Assembly (NCBI RefSeq): GCF_031501865.1 | Contig: NZ_JARRCW010000001.1 | Span: 2,191,001 to 2,255,000, forward strand | Direction: 5' to 3' | Length of the DNA: 64,000 nucleotides | Source: Pseudovibrio sp. M1P-2-3 | GTDB taxonomy: Bacteria; Pseudomonadota; Alphaproteobacteria; Rhizobiales; Stappiaceae | Shown here: positions 46,808 through 55,695 of the stretch, one piece after another | How the letters are laid out: each line of letters opens with the position of its first letter | Numbering within the stretch: the stretch's first letter is position 1 | Made by a program: the position numbers and the translations under genes | Notes under the pieces: model-generated | The model's database searches: none | Seen by the model: the letters and a program-made list of their open reading frames with translations, nothing else | What the model was told of the DNA's origin: nothing

Positions 46808-47613
46808 CAGCTTACCCCCGGGTAGGCGCGTTGCAAGAACTGCATTTCCGCCAGCAAATAACCCAGATGTTCTGTATGGCGGCCCTTTTTGCCGCCCGCG
46901 TGGGCATAAGAAGTATGGTCGGGTATAGTTAACGTGGCTTCCTCTAGAATGCACTGGAGTGCGCTTTCCCAGCTTGTTTTCAGGCTTTTAAGTGGTGGGG
47001 CAATACCAGCTGTTACCATCGCTTCATCAACGTCATCTTCCATGAACATTTCCATTGTATAGGGCCAAAGCTGTGCTAGTGCCAATTGCATGCGTTGCTG
47101 GCTCTCACGCGTACCATCCCCAAGGCGTACGACAAGGCCTGCAGAGCGTTCCAGATGGTAACTGGCTTCTTTTAGGGCCTTTGCTGCAATTTCCGCGGTG
47201 CGGGGACTGGCACTGTCTGTGAGGTTATTGAGGAGGTGGAAATGGAAGGTATCGAAAAAGAGCTGGCGCATGAGAGTAAAGGCCATGTCACCTTTTGGCA
47301 GTTCTACCATAAGTATATTTCGAAAGTGATAGGCATCACGCAGGAAAGCAAGGGTATCGGCATTTCGTCCCTTACCTTCGACTTCTCCGGCTAAGGTTAG
47401 CCACATCTGGGTGTGGCCGATTAAGTCAAGAGATATATTGGTGAGTGCTATATCTTCTTCCAAAGATGGGCCGTGACCACACCATTGGGACAGCCTGTGG
47501 CTAAGGATAAGCGTATTGTCCCCCAACCTGCAGAGCCACTCGAAAAAATTTGAAGATAAATCGGGACGGCTAATCATTGGGTCTGATGTAATGGACTGCA
47601 TGTTCACTCCCAT
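46804..47613 (-). CDS. paaC: Phenylacetyl-CoA epoxidase structural subunit
   Basis: About 269 residues. Ferritin-like fold, LGDNTLILSHRLSQWCGHGP, LTNISLDLIGHTQMWL and ASYHLERSAGLVVRLGDGT, typical of PaaC, which pairs with PaaA but lacks a working diiron site. ATG 47613 overlaps the paaB stop (TGATG). Confidence 0.92.
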   Translation of the reverse strand: MGVNMQSITSDPMISRPDLSSNFFEWLCRLGDNTLILSHRLSQWCGHGPSLEEDIALTNISLDLIGHTQMWLTLAGEVEGKGRNADTLAFLRDAYHFRNILMVELPKGDMAFTLMRQLFFDTFHFHLLNNLTDSASPRTAEIAAKALKEASYHLERSAGLVVRLGDGTRESQQRMQLALAQLWPYTMEMFMEDDVDEAMVTAGIAPPLKSLKTSWESALQCILEEATLTIPDHTSYAHAGGKKGRHTEHLGYLLAEMQFLQRAYPGVSW

Positions 47614-47897
47614 CACATATTCCCCACTTCCTCAGGAATGTCGAAAAAAGTTGGATGGCGATATACTTTTGTTTCTGCCGGATCAAAAAACGGCCCCTTG
47701 TCGGATGGGCTGGAAGCGGTAATTTGCATTGAGGGTACAACCCAAATTGAAACTCCTTCTTTGCGTCGAGTGTAAACATCGCGAGCACTTTTGAGGGCCA
47801 CCTGTGCATCTGGTGCATGTAGGCTACCTACATGACGGTGATTGAGGCCATGCTGCCCTCGAATAAACACTTCCCACAGAGGCCACTCTTTCGACAT
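47613..47897 (-). CDS. paaB: Phenylacetyl-CoA epoxidase subunit PaaB
   Basis: 94 residues from ATG 47897 with GGGAGG upstream. WPLWEVFIRGQHGLNHRHVG and VYTRRKEGVSIWVVPS are characteristic of PaaB, the small subunit that bridges the PaaAC pairs. Confidence 0.92.
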   Translation of the reverse strand: MSKEWPLWEVFIRGQHGLNHRHVGSLHAPDAQVALKSARDVYTRRKEGVSIWVVPSMQITASSPSDKGPFFDPAETKVYRHPTFFDIPEEVGNM

Positions 47898-47912
47898 TTC
47901 CAATCCTCCCAC

Positions 47913-48896
47913 TTATGACGCTGGGCGGCGGGATGCCGCTTTTTTCGCGTAGGCCGAAAGGCCGTCACGATACCATTCCCCCTCATTCCATGCGTTGACG
48001 CGGGCTGCCATTCGTTCGCTGTTACATGGCCCGTTTCCCTTGATCACCTCAAAGAATTCTGACCAATTGGGTTCGCTAAAGTCATAGCCGTTTTTTTCGT
48101 CGTTCCACTTCAAGTTTTCATCAGGAATTTTGAGGCCAAGATAATCGGCTTGTGGCGCTGTCTGGTCTACAAACTTCTGGCGCAGCTCGTCATTTGTATT
48201 AATCTTGATCTTCCAAGAAATAGATTTGGCGGTATGGATAGATTCTTTGTCTGAGGGGCCAAACATCATCAACGAGGGGTACCAAAAGCGATTCAAGGCG
48301 TCCTGCGCCATTTCCTTTTGCTCCGGTATCCCGTTGGCCATGCTCATCATGATCGAGTACCCCTGCCGCTGGTGAAAGCTTTCTTCTTTACATATGCGGA
48401 TCATTGCACGGCAATAGGGGCCAAAGGAAGTACGCTGCAACGGCACCTGATTCATAATAGCCGCACCATCCACCAGCCATCCTATTGCCCCAATATCAGC
48501 CCAGTTCAGGGTAGGATAGTTAAAGATGGAGCTGTACTTCATTTCACCTGAATGCAGTTTTTCAAGTAATTCATCACGGCTTACGCCTAGTGTTTCGGCT
48601 GCTGAGTAAAGGTAAAGGCCATGTCCGGCTTCATCTTGTATTTTGGCAAGCAAGATTGCCTTCCGTTCTAGCGTTGGTGCGCGTGTAACCCAGTTCCCCT
48701 CTGGTAACTGGCCAACAATTTCTGAATGGGCATGCTGACCAATCTGACGGATCAGAGTTTTCCGATAACCTTCAGGCATCCAGTCCCGCGGCTCAATTTT
48801 GTCACCACGCGCAATGCGCTTTTGAAACTCACGTTCTTGCGTGGTTTCTTCCTTGTCGGAAGTATCGATATGAGCCTTTACTATCTGTGCGTACAT
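47913..48896 (-). CDS. paaA: Phenylacetyl-CoA epoxidase catalytic subunit
   Basis: 327 residues. The diiron monooxygenase that epoxidises the ring of phenylacetyl-CoA. Metal-ligand segments are visible: [33 protein letters not shown] and [12 protein letters not shown], two sets of Glu with ExxH. ATG 48896 behind AGGGAGGA; upstream in-frame codons run into the palindrome and promoter. First gene of the paaABCDE-Z operon. Confidence 0.94.
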   Translation of the reverse strand: MYAQIVKAHIDTSDKEETTQEREFQKRIARGDKIEPRDWMPEGYRKTLIRQIGQHAHSEIVGQLPEGNWVTRAPTLERKAILLAKIQDEAGHGLYLYSAAETLGVSRDELLEKLHSGEMKYSSIFNYPTLNWADIGAIGWLVDGAAIMNQVPLQRTSFGPYCRAMIRICKEESFHQRQGYSIMMSMANGIPEQKEMAQDALNRFWYPSLMMFGPSDKESIHTAKSISWKIKINTNDELRQKFVDQTAPQADYLGLKIPDENLKWNDEKNGYDFSEPNWSEFFEVIKGNGPCNSERMAARVNAWNEGEWYRDGLSAYAKKAASRRPAS

Positions 48897-48971
48897 GATA
48901 TTCCTCCCTACCAGATAGCTCACAGACCAGTTTTCGATCTTGCTAGTAACTTCTCCTATTAAAGGTACGAA

Positions 48972-48997
48972 ATATACATACCTTTGAGTATGTATAT
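48972..48997. promoter_or_regulatory. Palindromic operator upstream of paaA
   Basis: ATATACATAC and GTATGTATAT are perfect 10-base arms around CTTTGA, 76-101 bases before paaA. The best candidate for the binding site of the PaaX-family repressor encoded just upstream. Confidence 0.6.
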
Positions 48998-49208
48998 CGC
49001 TCGGTGTTACTGCAAGTAGATGGCTGCAGTGATATTCCAAGTGTCTTTACCGCAATCAAAATTTCACCTTTGACCCTCCCAAACCAACGGTGCTTCTAAT
49101 TGTGAGTTTGAACACTACATAAAGTATAGACACATAATGTGTCACAGTAAAAGACATAGTTATCATAATTTCGTGACATATAAATTGAAGGAAATTAATT
49201 GTTTTATT

Positions 49209-50102
49209 TCAAGTTATTACCTGCTGGTATTCGTGTAATGTCTTAAGTCTTCTCCGTGTTTGAGCTGTTTCAGTAGATAATAGGCCGATAGAATCGCGAA
49301 AAACTTGTCCTAGATAATTGTCGGAGTTTTCACTCAGCTGAAGGTATATTTTTTGGAACGTTTGCCGAGCTTTATATCCTGGCCATTGATCAGGCTGAGC
49401 ATATCGGGGAAGGTTTGGATCATACAAAGCGGCCTGCCGAAACGTATGTACCAATCTCAATCGGATATCAAGTGAGGTTGCTCCATCCAAAGGTGCCAAT
49501 TCTTCTTGCAGCTGTAGAATATCTGCCGCGAAATCAAGAAATGTGTAGTAAGCTGAAGCAACTGCGTTCAGATCCCAGATCTTTCCCGAGAGTTGAGCCA
49601 TATCTTCTGCTTCTTGGATTACGTTTGCTTTTAAAGCGCACAGCCCTTTGGGCAGCCGTAGGCCAAGTTGATCAGGAGCGATGAAGATCCCTTCTCGCAG
49701 TTGCGCCCAAGGGTGCGTGGGGATTTCCTGTACCTGTCCGCTGGAAATTGCAAGTATCCATCCTTCCGGCGCGGGTTTGGGAGCATAGAGAATTTGTGAA
49801 GCGGCGTTAAACTCCTCTTTTGCTGTCTCTGTTAAATGGTAATAACCTTTTTTGCCAATTCGCTTTGCCTTTAACTTGCCGGCTGAAACCAGCCGCGATA
49901 CAGCCGTGCGCACGAGGCTGGCGCTAATTCCATGTCTGGCGCAGCAATTTATAATTGTGCCCACCCACAGCTCATCGTTTCGGGCTGATGCCACATCTCC
50001 AAAGAGTGTTACGATGAAGTGGGTAGCCCGTGGCGGAGTGCGCGCTAGTTTATTGGCAATAGACACGGAAAGGGAGGTTAGTTTTTGATCTGCCTGAACC
50101 AT
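49209..50102 (-). CDS. paaX: PaaX-family transcriptional repressor
   Basis: About 297 residues taking ATG 50102 (ATGs further up at 50132 and 50237 are possible). N-terminal winged helix FIVTLFGDVASARNDELWVG, SLVRTAVSRLVSAGKLKAKRIGKKGYY, then the PaaX C-terminal region (YAPKPAPEGWILAI, HPWAQLREGIFIAP). PaaX represses paa genes until phenylacetyl-CoA binds. It lies upstream of paaA on the same strand with a 312-base gap holding a large palindrome. Confidence 0.88.
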   Translation of the reverse strand: MVQADQKLTSLSVSIANKLARTPPRATHFIVTLFGDVASARNDELWVGTIINCCARHGISASLVRTAVSRLVSAGKLKAKRIGKKGYYHLTETAKEEFNAASQILYAPKPAPEGWILAISSGQVQEIPTHPWAQLREGIFIAPDQLGLRLPKGLCALKANVIQEAEDMAQLSGKIWDLNAVASAYYTFLDFAADILQLQEELAPLDGATSLDIRLRLVHTFRQAALYDPNLPRYAQPDQWPGYKARQTFQKIYLQLSENSDNYLGQVFRDSIGLLSTETAQTRRRLKTLHEYQQVIT

Positions 50103-50390
50103 CGATCTCAAATTTATAAGTGGAGTACACATTGGGGTAGAGTGTTTTCTTGAATAGGTATCGAATGCTTCCAGATTAGTTGTCAAGCAAGAGTAATGCT
50201 GCAATAGTTGATTAATTAGTGATTGTATTTTGACCATATAATTAACTAAAGCGCTAGGCTACACTTGTCTTGGAACCGGTTTTTATAAGGCAAAGTCTGG
50301 TTAGGGCGCTCAATAGCTGCTCATATTGCTGGAACACGCTTTAAAGTGCGATTGGTGCTCTCAGCAATTCAACAAGGGGGACTATTTGAT

Positions 50391-51893
50391 ATGACAGAAT
50401 CAACTATGTTGAATGGAGAGGGTGACCTTACGACCTATGAGTTTGGGATAGTTCATCAAAGGCTCAGCAAAATCAATGTTGAGCTATACAATGAAGATCA
50501 GCTACCAACATCCACGCAGGCTCGCACATGGAACTGGGTTTCTATAGCGGCACTCTGGGTTGGGATGGTCGTTTGTATTCCTACCTATTTACTTGCCTCC
50601 TACCTTATTGGAGCAGGTATGTCCTGGGATCAGGCAGTTTTTACTATTTTGCTTGCAAATGCTATTGTACTTATTCCAATGGTTCTAATCGGCCATGCTG
50701 GTACGAAGTATGGAATTCCCTTTCCAGTGTTGCTACGAAGTTCCTTTGGTACTGTGGGGGCTAAAATTCCCGCTGTTGCTCGTGGTATTGTTGCATGTGG
50801 CTGGTTTGGCATTCAAACATGGGTTGGTGGTTCTGCTATCTATGTCATTCTAAACACGTTATTAAGCGGAGTTTTAGCCGGAGACCCCCTACCATTTCTG
50901 GGCATTAATGCAGCCCAGTTTACCTGCTTTCTAGCTTTTTGGGTGCTACATCTTTATTTCATTAAAAACGGCACAGAATCTATTCGTTGGCTAGAAACCT
51001 ATGCAGCTCCCTTCCTACTAGCAATGGGGCTGGCCCTTTTGGGTTGGGCTTATGTGAAAGCTGGTGGATTTGGTCAAATGCTGTCCACGCCAAGTCAATT
51101 TGCACAAGGCCAACCAAAAGAAGGTCAATTCTGGACGGTATTCTGGCCAAGTCTGACAGGTATGGTGGGATTTTGGGCTACGTTGGCATTGAACATTCCT
51201 GATTTTACAAGGTACTCAACAAGCCAAAAAGATCAAATTATCGGACAAGCTGTTGGCCTACCCATCCCCATGGCTTTGTTTGCGTTCATCGCTTCTGCAG
51301 TAACTTCTGCGACGGTGGTTATTTATGGAGAAGCTATTTGGGATCCTATAGAGTTGGCTGAGCGTATGGGTGGAGTGGGCATTATTGTCGCTCTGATTGC
51401 GCTCGTTGTCGCAACACTGACGACTAACCTTGCAGCAAATGTCGTAGCACCAGCTCATGGGTTTTCCAACTTGGCACCCAAGAATATCAATTTGCGCATG
51501 GGCGGATATATAACTGCGGCTATAGGCCTTGTTATGTTCCCCTGGGTACTGGTGAACCATATTATCGGTTGGCTCATTGCCTATTCCGCATTGCTTGGCC
51601 CAATTGCCGGCGTAATGCTAGCAGACTACTATATCCTACGTAAAACAAAGCTAAATGTATCAGATCTGTTCCGCCTGAAAGGTATGTATACTGCTTATCA
51701 GGGATGGAATTGGGCAGGACTTGGAGCGTTGATCATCGGTATCCTACCCAACCTACCAGGTTTTCTGGCAAGTGTCGGATTGATCGGTGCCGTCTCTCCT
51801 TTGTTTGCGACAATCTATACTTATGCGTGGTTTGTAGGATTGTTTATGTCTGCTATCGCCTATCTTGTCCTAAACAAGGCCCTGAACAGGTAA
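50391..51893 (+). CDS. NCS1-family nucleobase/hydantoin/allantoin-type permease
   Basis: About 500 residues, about twelve membrane helices. NCS1 marks: NEDQLPTSTQARTWNWVSIAALWVGM near the start (read in two pieces), GTKYGIPFPVLLRSSFG, ACGWFGIQTWVGG and NIPDFTRYS. It takes up a nucleobase or related ring compound with Na or protons. Start at ATG 50391 behind AAGGGGG. Substrate unclear; it has no obvious partner enzyme here. Confidence 0.88.
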   Translation: MTESTMLNGEGDLTTYEFGIVHQRLSKINVELYNEDQLPTSTQARTWNWVSIAALWVGMVVCIPTYLLASYLIGAGMSWDQAVFTILLANAIVLIPMVLIGHAGTKYGIPFPVLLRSSFGTVGAKIPAVARGIVACGWFGIQTWVGGSAIYVILNTLLSGVLAGDPLPFLGINAAQFTCFLAFWVLHLYFIKNGTESIRWLETYAAPFLLAMGLALLGWAYVKAGGFGQMLSTPSQFAQGQPKEGQFWTVFWPSLTGMVGFWATLALNIPDFTRYSTSQKDQIIGQAVGLPIPMALFAFIASAVTSATVVIYGEAIWDPIELAERMGGVGIIVALIALVVATLTTNLAANVVAPAHGFSNLAPKNINLRMGGYITAAIGLVMFPWVLVNHIIGWLIAYSALLGPIAGVMLADYYILRKTKLNVSDLFRLKGMYTAYQGWNWAGLGALIIGILPNLPGFLASVGLIGAVSPLFATIYTYAWFVGLFMSAIAYLVLNKALNR

Positions 51894-51911
51894 GGCTGAT
51901 ATGCTGAAATT

Positions 51912-51941
51912 TTCGGGGCACGCTGATCTGGCTGCCCCGAA
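51912..51941. terminator. Hairpin after the permease gene, possibly bidirectional
   Basis: TTCGGGGCA and TGCCCCGAA with a 12-base loop, then ATTTAT. It lies between the convergent permease and ATPase operons and could stop both. Confidence 0.65.
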
Positions 51942-52018
51942 TTTATAAGTTTATTATGTTTTATATTTCAATGATATAATTAATATAGTTAAGTAAAAAC
52001 ATTAACTAATCTATATCT

Positions 52019-53848
52019 TTAAGCCGCTTGGGGGCTGGCACTTGATAGGAGCTCTCCTATTTGTTCCCGATAGTTTTTATAGGGGCTAGATTTCCAAGGG
52101 GCGTAGTTCAGATTGCGCATAATGCCTGTAAGTTTTGTAAAGAAAGAGCGAACAGCTTCCTTTTCTTCAATTGCGTAGTTTCTTTCTACTATCTGGCAAA
52201 GAAGCTCCAACTGCTCTTTTTGTCGTTCCAGAGGAACGGAAACATCAACCGGATCAAATGCATCCTGCTGCAAGTATGTCATATCCACTAGGAGCGCTTT
52301 TTGGTAGGTAATGAAGTCTTCCAAAGTAACACCGTCTTCCCCAGTAACCTGCATCATTTGGAATACATCATCCCCTCGCTGTAGCAGCTCCATCAATTCG
52401 ATAACCTGTCGTGGCCAGTCCGACCCCATATTTGTTTCAAACCATTCTGCTAGTTGTTGATGATAGCGAGACCAAGAAATAAGTGGGTCAATGGATGGGT
52501 AGAAACGTTTATAGGCACGGTTAGCACTTAAACCCAGAAAGGTTTTCACGGTAGAGAGCGTGGCTTGGGTAACGGGTTCCTCGAAATTGCCGCCAGCAGG
52601 CGAAACTGTTCCGATCATGGTCAAGCTTCCCACACTGTTATCCGGATTTGTTATAATACCAGCTCGCTCGTAAACGCCCTTTATGGCTGACGTGAGGTAG
52701 GCAGGGAACCCCTCTTCTCCGGGGATCTCTTCCATACGGCCCGACGTTTCACGCATGGCCTGTGCCCAACGGGATGTGGAATCGGCAATCAAAAGGACAT
52801 TGTAGCCCATTTGTCTGTAGTATTCCCCAATGGTAATACCAGAGTATATAGAGGCTTCACGGGCAGCCACGGGCATCGCAGAGGTATTGCAAATAATTAT
52901 AGTCCGATCCATGAGAGATCCCCCTGTTTTAGGGTCAACCATTTTCGGAAATTCGGTGATAGTTTCAACCACCTCTCCTGCTCGCTCGCCGCAGGCAACA
53001 ACGATTACAATATCAACATCAGCGTAACGGGAAATTAGTGATTGCAAGACTGTTTTTCCGGCACCAAATGGGCCGGGAATACAGGCTGTTCCCCCCCGAG
53101 CTATTGGAAAGAAAGTATCAATCAAGCGAAGCGTCGTTGCTACTGGTGTTTTGGGATATTCTCGCTTGACCAGCCCCCTCTTCAGGAGTGTTTCAGGTAT
53201 AGCCTTTTTAACCGGCCATGATTGTTCCATTGTAATTTCAATTGACCCGCCTGAGGAAGCCTCCAAAGAGATAATCGGAACATTCACTGAAAAGGTTCCC
53301 TCCTGAATCCATGCCACCTGAAGAGTTTCCAAAACATCAAAAGGGACAAGAATTTTATGGACAAAGCGCCCTTCCTGCACGGTTCCAAGGACGTCTCCGG
53401 CTTTCACTTCGTCTCCGTCTTTCACTATTGCCTGAAAAGACCATTTTTTCTCTTGAGGAAGTGCGGGTTCACGTTGCCCCCTTGGAAGAAAGTAGCCATA
53501 TTTGCTTGTAAGGTCATATAAGGGATTTTGCAGCCCGTCGTAAACACGTCCTAATAACCCAGGACCCAATTTAACTGATAGCATTTCACCTGATTGAAGA
53601 ACGGGATCGCCTATGGCCAATCCATATCCAGCTTCAAATATCTGCGCCTGTGCACGATTGCCTTGAACTCTAAGGACTTCACCTATTATTTTTGTAGTAT
53701 TTGTTGATGTGTCCGCTTCAGCCTCCATAGAAGCAGGGCAGATATAAATGACTTCATTCTTGATAAGCGGCTGGGTTCCATCACTTTCTATGGTAACAAG
53801 CCCGTCTTCAACGGCAACAACATGGGCATTCCATTTGGTTGTGTCCAT
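52019..53848 (-). CDS. ntpA: V/A-type ATPase catalytic subunit A
   Basis: 609 residues, typical length. Walker A GPFGAGKTVLQ near residue 235, catalytic Glu segment ACGERAGEVVE, ADSTSRWAQAMRE and the long non-homologous region (residues about 120-190) that marks V/A type A subunits rather than F-type beta. Hydrolyses ATP in the membrane-attached rotary complex. ATG 53848 follows AAGGA. Last gene of the operon. Confidence 0.96.
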   Translation of the reverse strand: MDTTKWNAHVVAVEDGLVTIESDGTQPLIKNEVIYICPASMEAEADTSTNTTKIIGEVLRVQGNRAQAQIFEAGYGLAIGDPVLQSGEMLSVKLGPGLLGRVYDGLQNPLYDLTSKYGYFLPRGQREPALPQEKKWSFQAIVKDGDEVKAGDVLGTVQEGRFVHKILVPFDVLETLQVAWIQEGTFSVNVPIISLEASSGGSIEITMEQSWPVKKAIPETLLKRGLVKREYPKTPVATTLRLIDTFFPIARGGTACIPGPFGAGKTVLQSLISRYADVDIVIVVACGERAGEVVETITEFPKMVDPKTGGSLMDRTIIICNTSAMPVAAREASIYSGITIGEYYRQMGYNVLLIADSTSRWAQAMRETSGRMEEIPGEEGFPAYLTSAIKGVYERAGIITNPDNSVGSLTMIGTVSPAGGNFEEPVTQATLSTVKTFLGLSANRAYKRFYPSIDPLISWSRYHQQLAEWFETNMGSDWPRQVIELMELLQRGDDVFQMMQVTGEDGVTLEDFITYQKALLVDMTYLQQDAFDPVDVSVPLERQKEQLELLCQIVERNYAIEEKEAVRSFFTKLTGIMRNLNYAPWKSSPYKNYREQIGELLSSASPQAA

Positions 53849-53849
53849 T

Positions 53850-54536
53850 TTATAAGTCCTTAAGGTCGGAACACTTGGTTACAGCCCTGCCAATGTGGTT
53901 TTGAAAGGTTTCAATGGCTATTTGCCGATCATTAGTGAGCCAACACTCAGCAATGTCGCATTGCAAAATATAACTTGCCGCTGCTGCGAGGCTGTACCCA
54001 TGTTCATGGGTGAATGTCTTCAGAGCTTTCCATTGGTGGAGTAGAATGAGAGTTTCGCACTCCGCATCCTGATGGTTTTCTAGGTATTCAGTGGCCTTTG
54101 GAAGCCATCCATAGCGGATCTCCATTCCGAAGTAGGAAAGATGCCAGTTGCGCACAAAAGGCTTGCCGAAATCCCTTGGCGCCCAGTTTTTACCTAAGTT
54201 TTTGACCTCTATTCCAGCTCTCCGCAATCGAAGCGCCGCAATAACAGTCCTTAGTTCGAAACGTTGTCTAACCAGTCCTTTCATAGCTTGGTCAGACAGA
54301 CTTGTATAAAAGATCAAAAGTTTCGTCAGGTAGTCACCATGGGAATGAGCATCTTCGAGAGTCTCCCACTTCCACGTCAGTAATGATCGAACATCCTCGA
54401 GAATGCCTTGATCTGCTTCAGGAAGCATCTTAAAGCGCTTCATTAACCGTATAGTCGAAATTGGAGGATACTGTAGCTTTTCCAAACTTGAGGGCATGGG
54501 CAAGGAACTCATACAAGTAATATACTGGGCATCCAC
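53850..54536 (-). CDS. V-type ATPase-associated protein, DUF2764-like
   Basis: 228 residues from a GTG at 54536 behind AGGAG. The opening QYITCMSSLPMPSS resembles the YYxLxxSLP start of DUF2764 proteins, which accompany V/A ATPases in Bacteroidetes, spirochaetes and Chlamydiae. It sits between the E and A genes, as in those operons. Mostly helical, with the charged segment ERLRRAGIEVK-like part near residue 105. It may stand in for the missing stalk subunit C (inference). The family assignment is by position and N-terminus only. Confidence 0.65.
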   Translation of the reverse strand: MDAQYITCMSSLPMPSSLEKLQYPPISTIRLMKRFKMLPEADQGILEDVRSLLTWKWETLEDAHSHGDYLTKLLIFYTSLSDQAMKGLVRQRFELRTVIAALRLRRAGIEVKNLGKNWAPRDFGKPFVRNWHLSYFGMEIRYGWLPKATEYLENHQDAECETLILLHQWKALKTFTHEHGYSLAAAASYILQCDIAECWLTNDRQIAIETFQNHIGRAVTKCSDLKDL

Positions 54537-54548
54537 CGTTCAAGTCTC

Positions 54549-55250
54549 CTAACGCACAATACCTTCTAGCAGAGCCCTAAAGCGCGGCTGTAAATGTTCT
54601 AGTAAGAGCTCGGCAATAACCTTATCGCTCAGGTCCAGTTCAATTTCCCGTTCAATCAATCGAAGTCGCAGTCCTTCTTCGCTGTTCGGGTTGGCTTTGA
54701 ATTCTACCCCCTCCTTCAACATGTCTCTGGTCAATCCGATAACGGTTGCAGTTAATGGATCGTCTTTCAGTTTTCCGGGGTTTTCTCGAATATCCTCAAG
54801 ACCTATCGCATGTTTGGGCAAAAGGATATCTATCTGCTCTGTTTCACTTGTTTGTATTTGGACGGCCGCCCTTCCCGCTACTGTTAGAATAAGGGAACGA
54901 AGCAAGTCTGGGGCCTGTAAATTCTGCTGTACCAGCCTTCGGACGTCTTCTGCAAGTCGTTCCCCCATCAAGCCACGCATGGTAAGAATGGTGTCTCTTG
55001 CAGCAATTTCACAGGCATCATGGGCAGCCTTTTTCTCAGCTTCTGCTTGTCTACGAGCTTCCTTCAAAAGCTGTTGCGAGGTGTCATTGGCTTCCTTCAA
55101 AAGAGCGCTCGCCTTCTGCCTTGCTTGCTCGATAATCCTATCTGCTTCTTGTTGACCAGCACGCACTCCTTTCTCCCGCAGGCGGTCAATAAGCTCATTC
55201 ACTCCTTGAGAAAGGGGAGCCGAAGAGGATTTGTCTTTGTTTATTGCCAT
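54549..55250 (-). CDS. ntpE: V/A-type ATPase peripheral stalk subunit E
   Basis: 233 residues from ATG 55250 (GGGGAG upstream; the longer frame overlaps ntpK). The N-terminal half is a long Ala/Glu/Lys coiled coil (EADRIIEQARQKASALLKEA, EARRQAEAEKKAAHDAC). The C-terminal globular part includes LDLSDKVIAELLLEHLQPRFRALLEG. It holds the catalytic head still against the stator. Confidence 0.85.
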   Translation of the reverse strand: MAINKDKSSSAPLSQGVNELIDRLREKGVRAGQQEADRIIEQARQKASALLKEANDTSQQLLKEARRQAEAEKKAAHDACEIAARDTILTMRGLMGERLAEDVRRLVQQNLQAPDLLRSLILTVAGRAAVQIQTSETEQIDILLPKHAIGLEDIRENPGKLKDDPLTATVIGLTRDMLKEGVEFKANPNSEEGLRLRLIEREIELDLSDKVIAELLLEHLQPRFRALLEGIVR

Positions 55251-55263
55251 TTGCAAAGCTCCC

Positions 55264-55695
55264 CTAGAGATTGCCTGCCAGTACGAGTGTGAAGACAAAG
55301 ATGAACACGGCAAATCCTTCAACAATGGCAGCAGGGGCAAGGCTGACACCAAAGACTTCGGGTTTCTCCTTAGAAATATTGATGGCGCTCGCGCAGCAAT
55401 ACCCTTGGTGAATACCGCTCAGCCACAATGCCATGCCCGAGAGAAAACCCAATGCAAATAAACCACTGCTGACTTCAGCGGTCACTGGCCTTGTCAAAGT
55501 GAACATGAGAACGATACCATAAATAATCTGTGAAGAGGGCATGGCAGAAAGGGCAATAAATTTTCCATATCCGCTCTCTACATCAAGCATTGCACCAATT
55601 GCGGCACGCCCGGCCAGAGAGCTGCCCCAGACACTGCCCAATGCGCCCAATGCAAGCGGTGAGAATATTCCGATCCAACCAAGAGTTTCCATCAT
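55264..55695 (-). CDS. ntpK: V/A-type ATPase rotor ring subunit K
   Basis: 143 residues with four membrane helices in two hairpins. Ion-site residues by comparison with the Enterococcus Na pump (from memory): the helix-2 segment MPSSQIIYG keeps Q and has S for T, helix 3 keeps Q in SGIHQG, helix 4 keeps the essential Glu in PAAIVEGFAVF. The combination points to sodium transport. Its ATG overlaps the ntpI stop (ATGA). Confidence 0.93.
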   Translation of the reverse strand: MMETLGWIGIFSPLALGALGSVWGSSLAGRAAIGAMLDVESGYGKFIALSAMPSSQIIYGIVLMFTLTRPVTAEVSSGLFALGFLSGMALWLSGIHQGYCCASAINISKEKPEVFGVSLAPAAIVEGFAVFIFVFTLVLAGNL

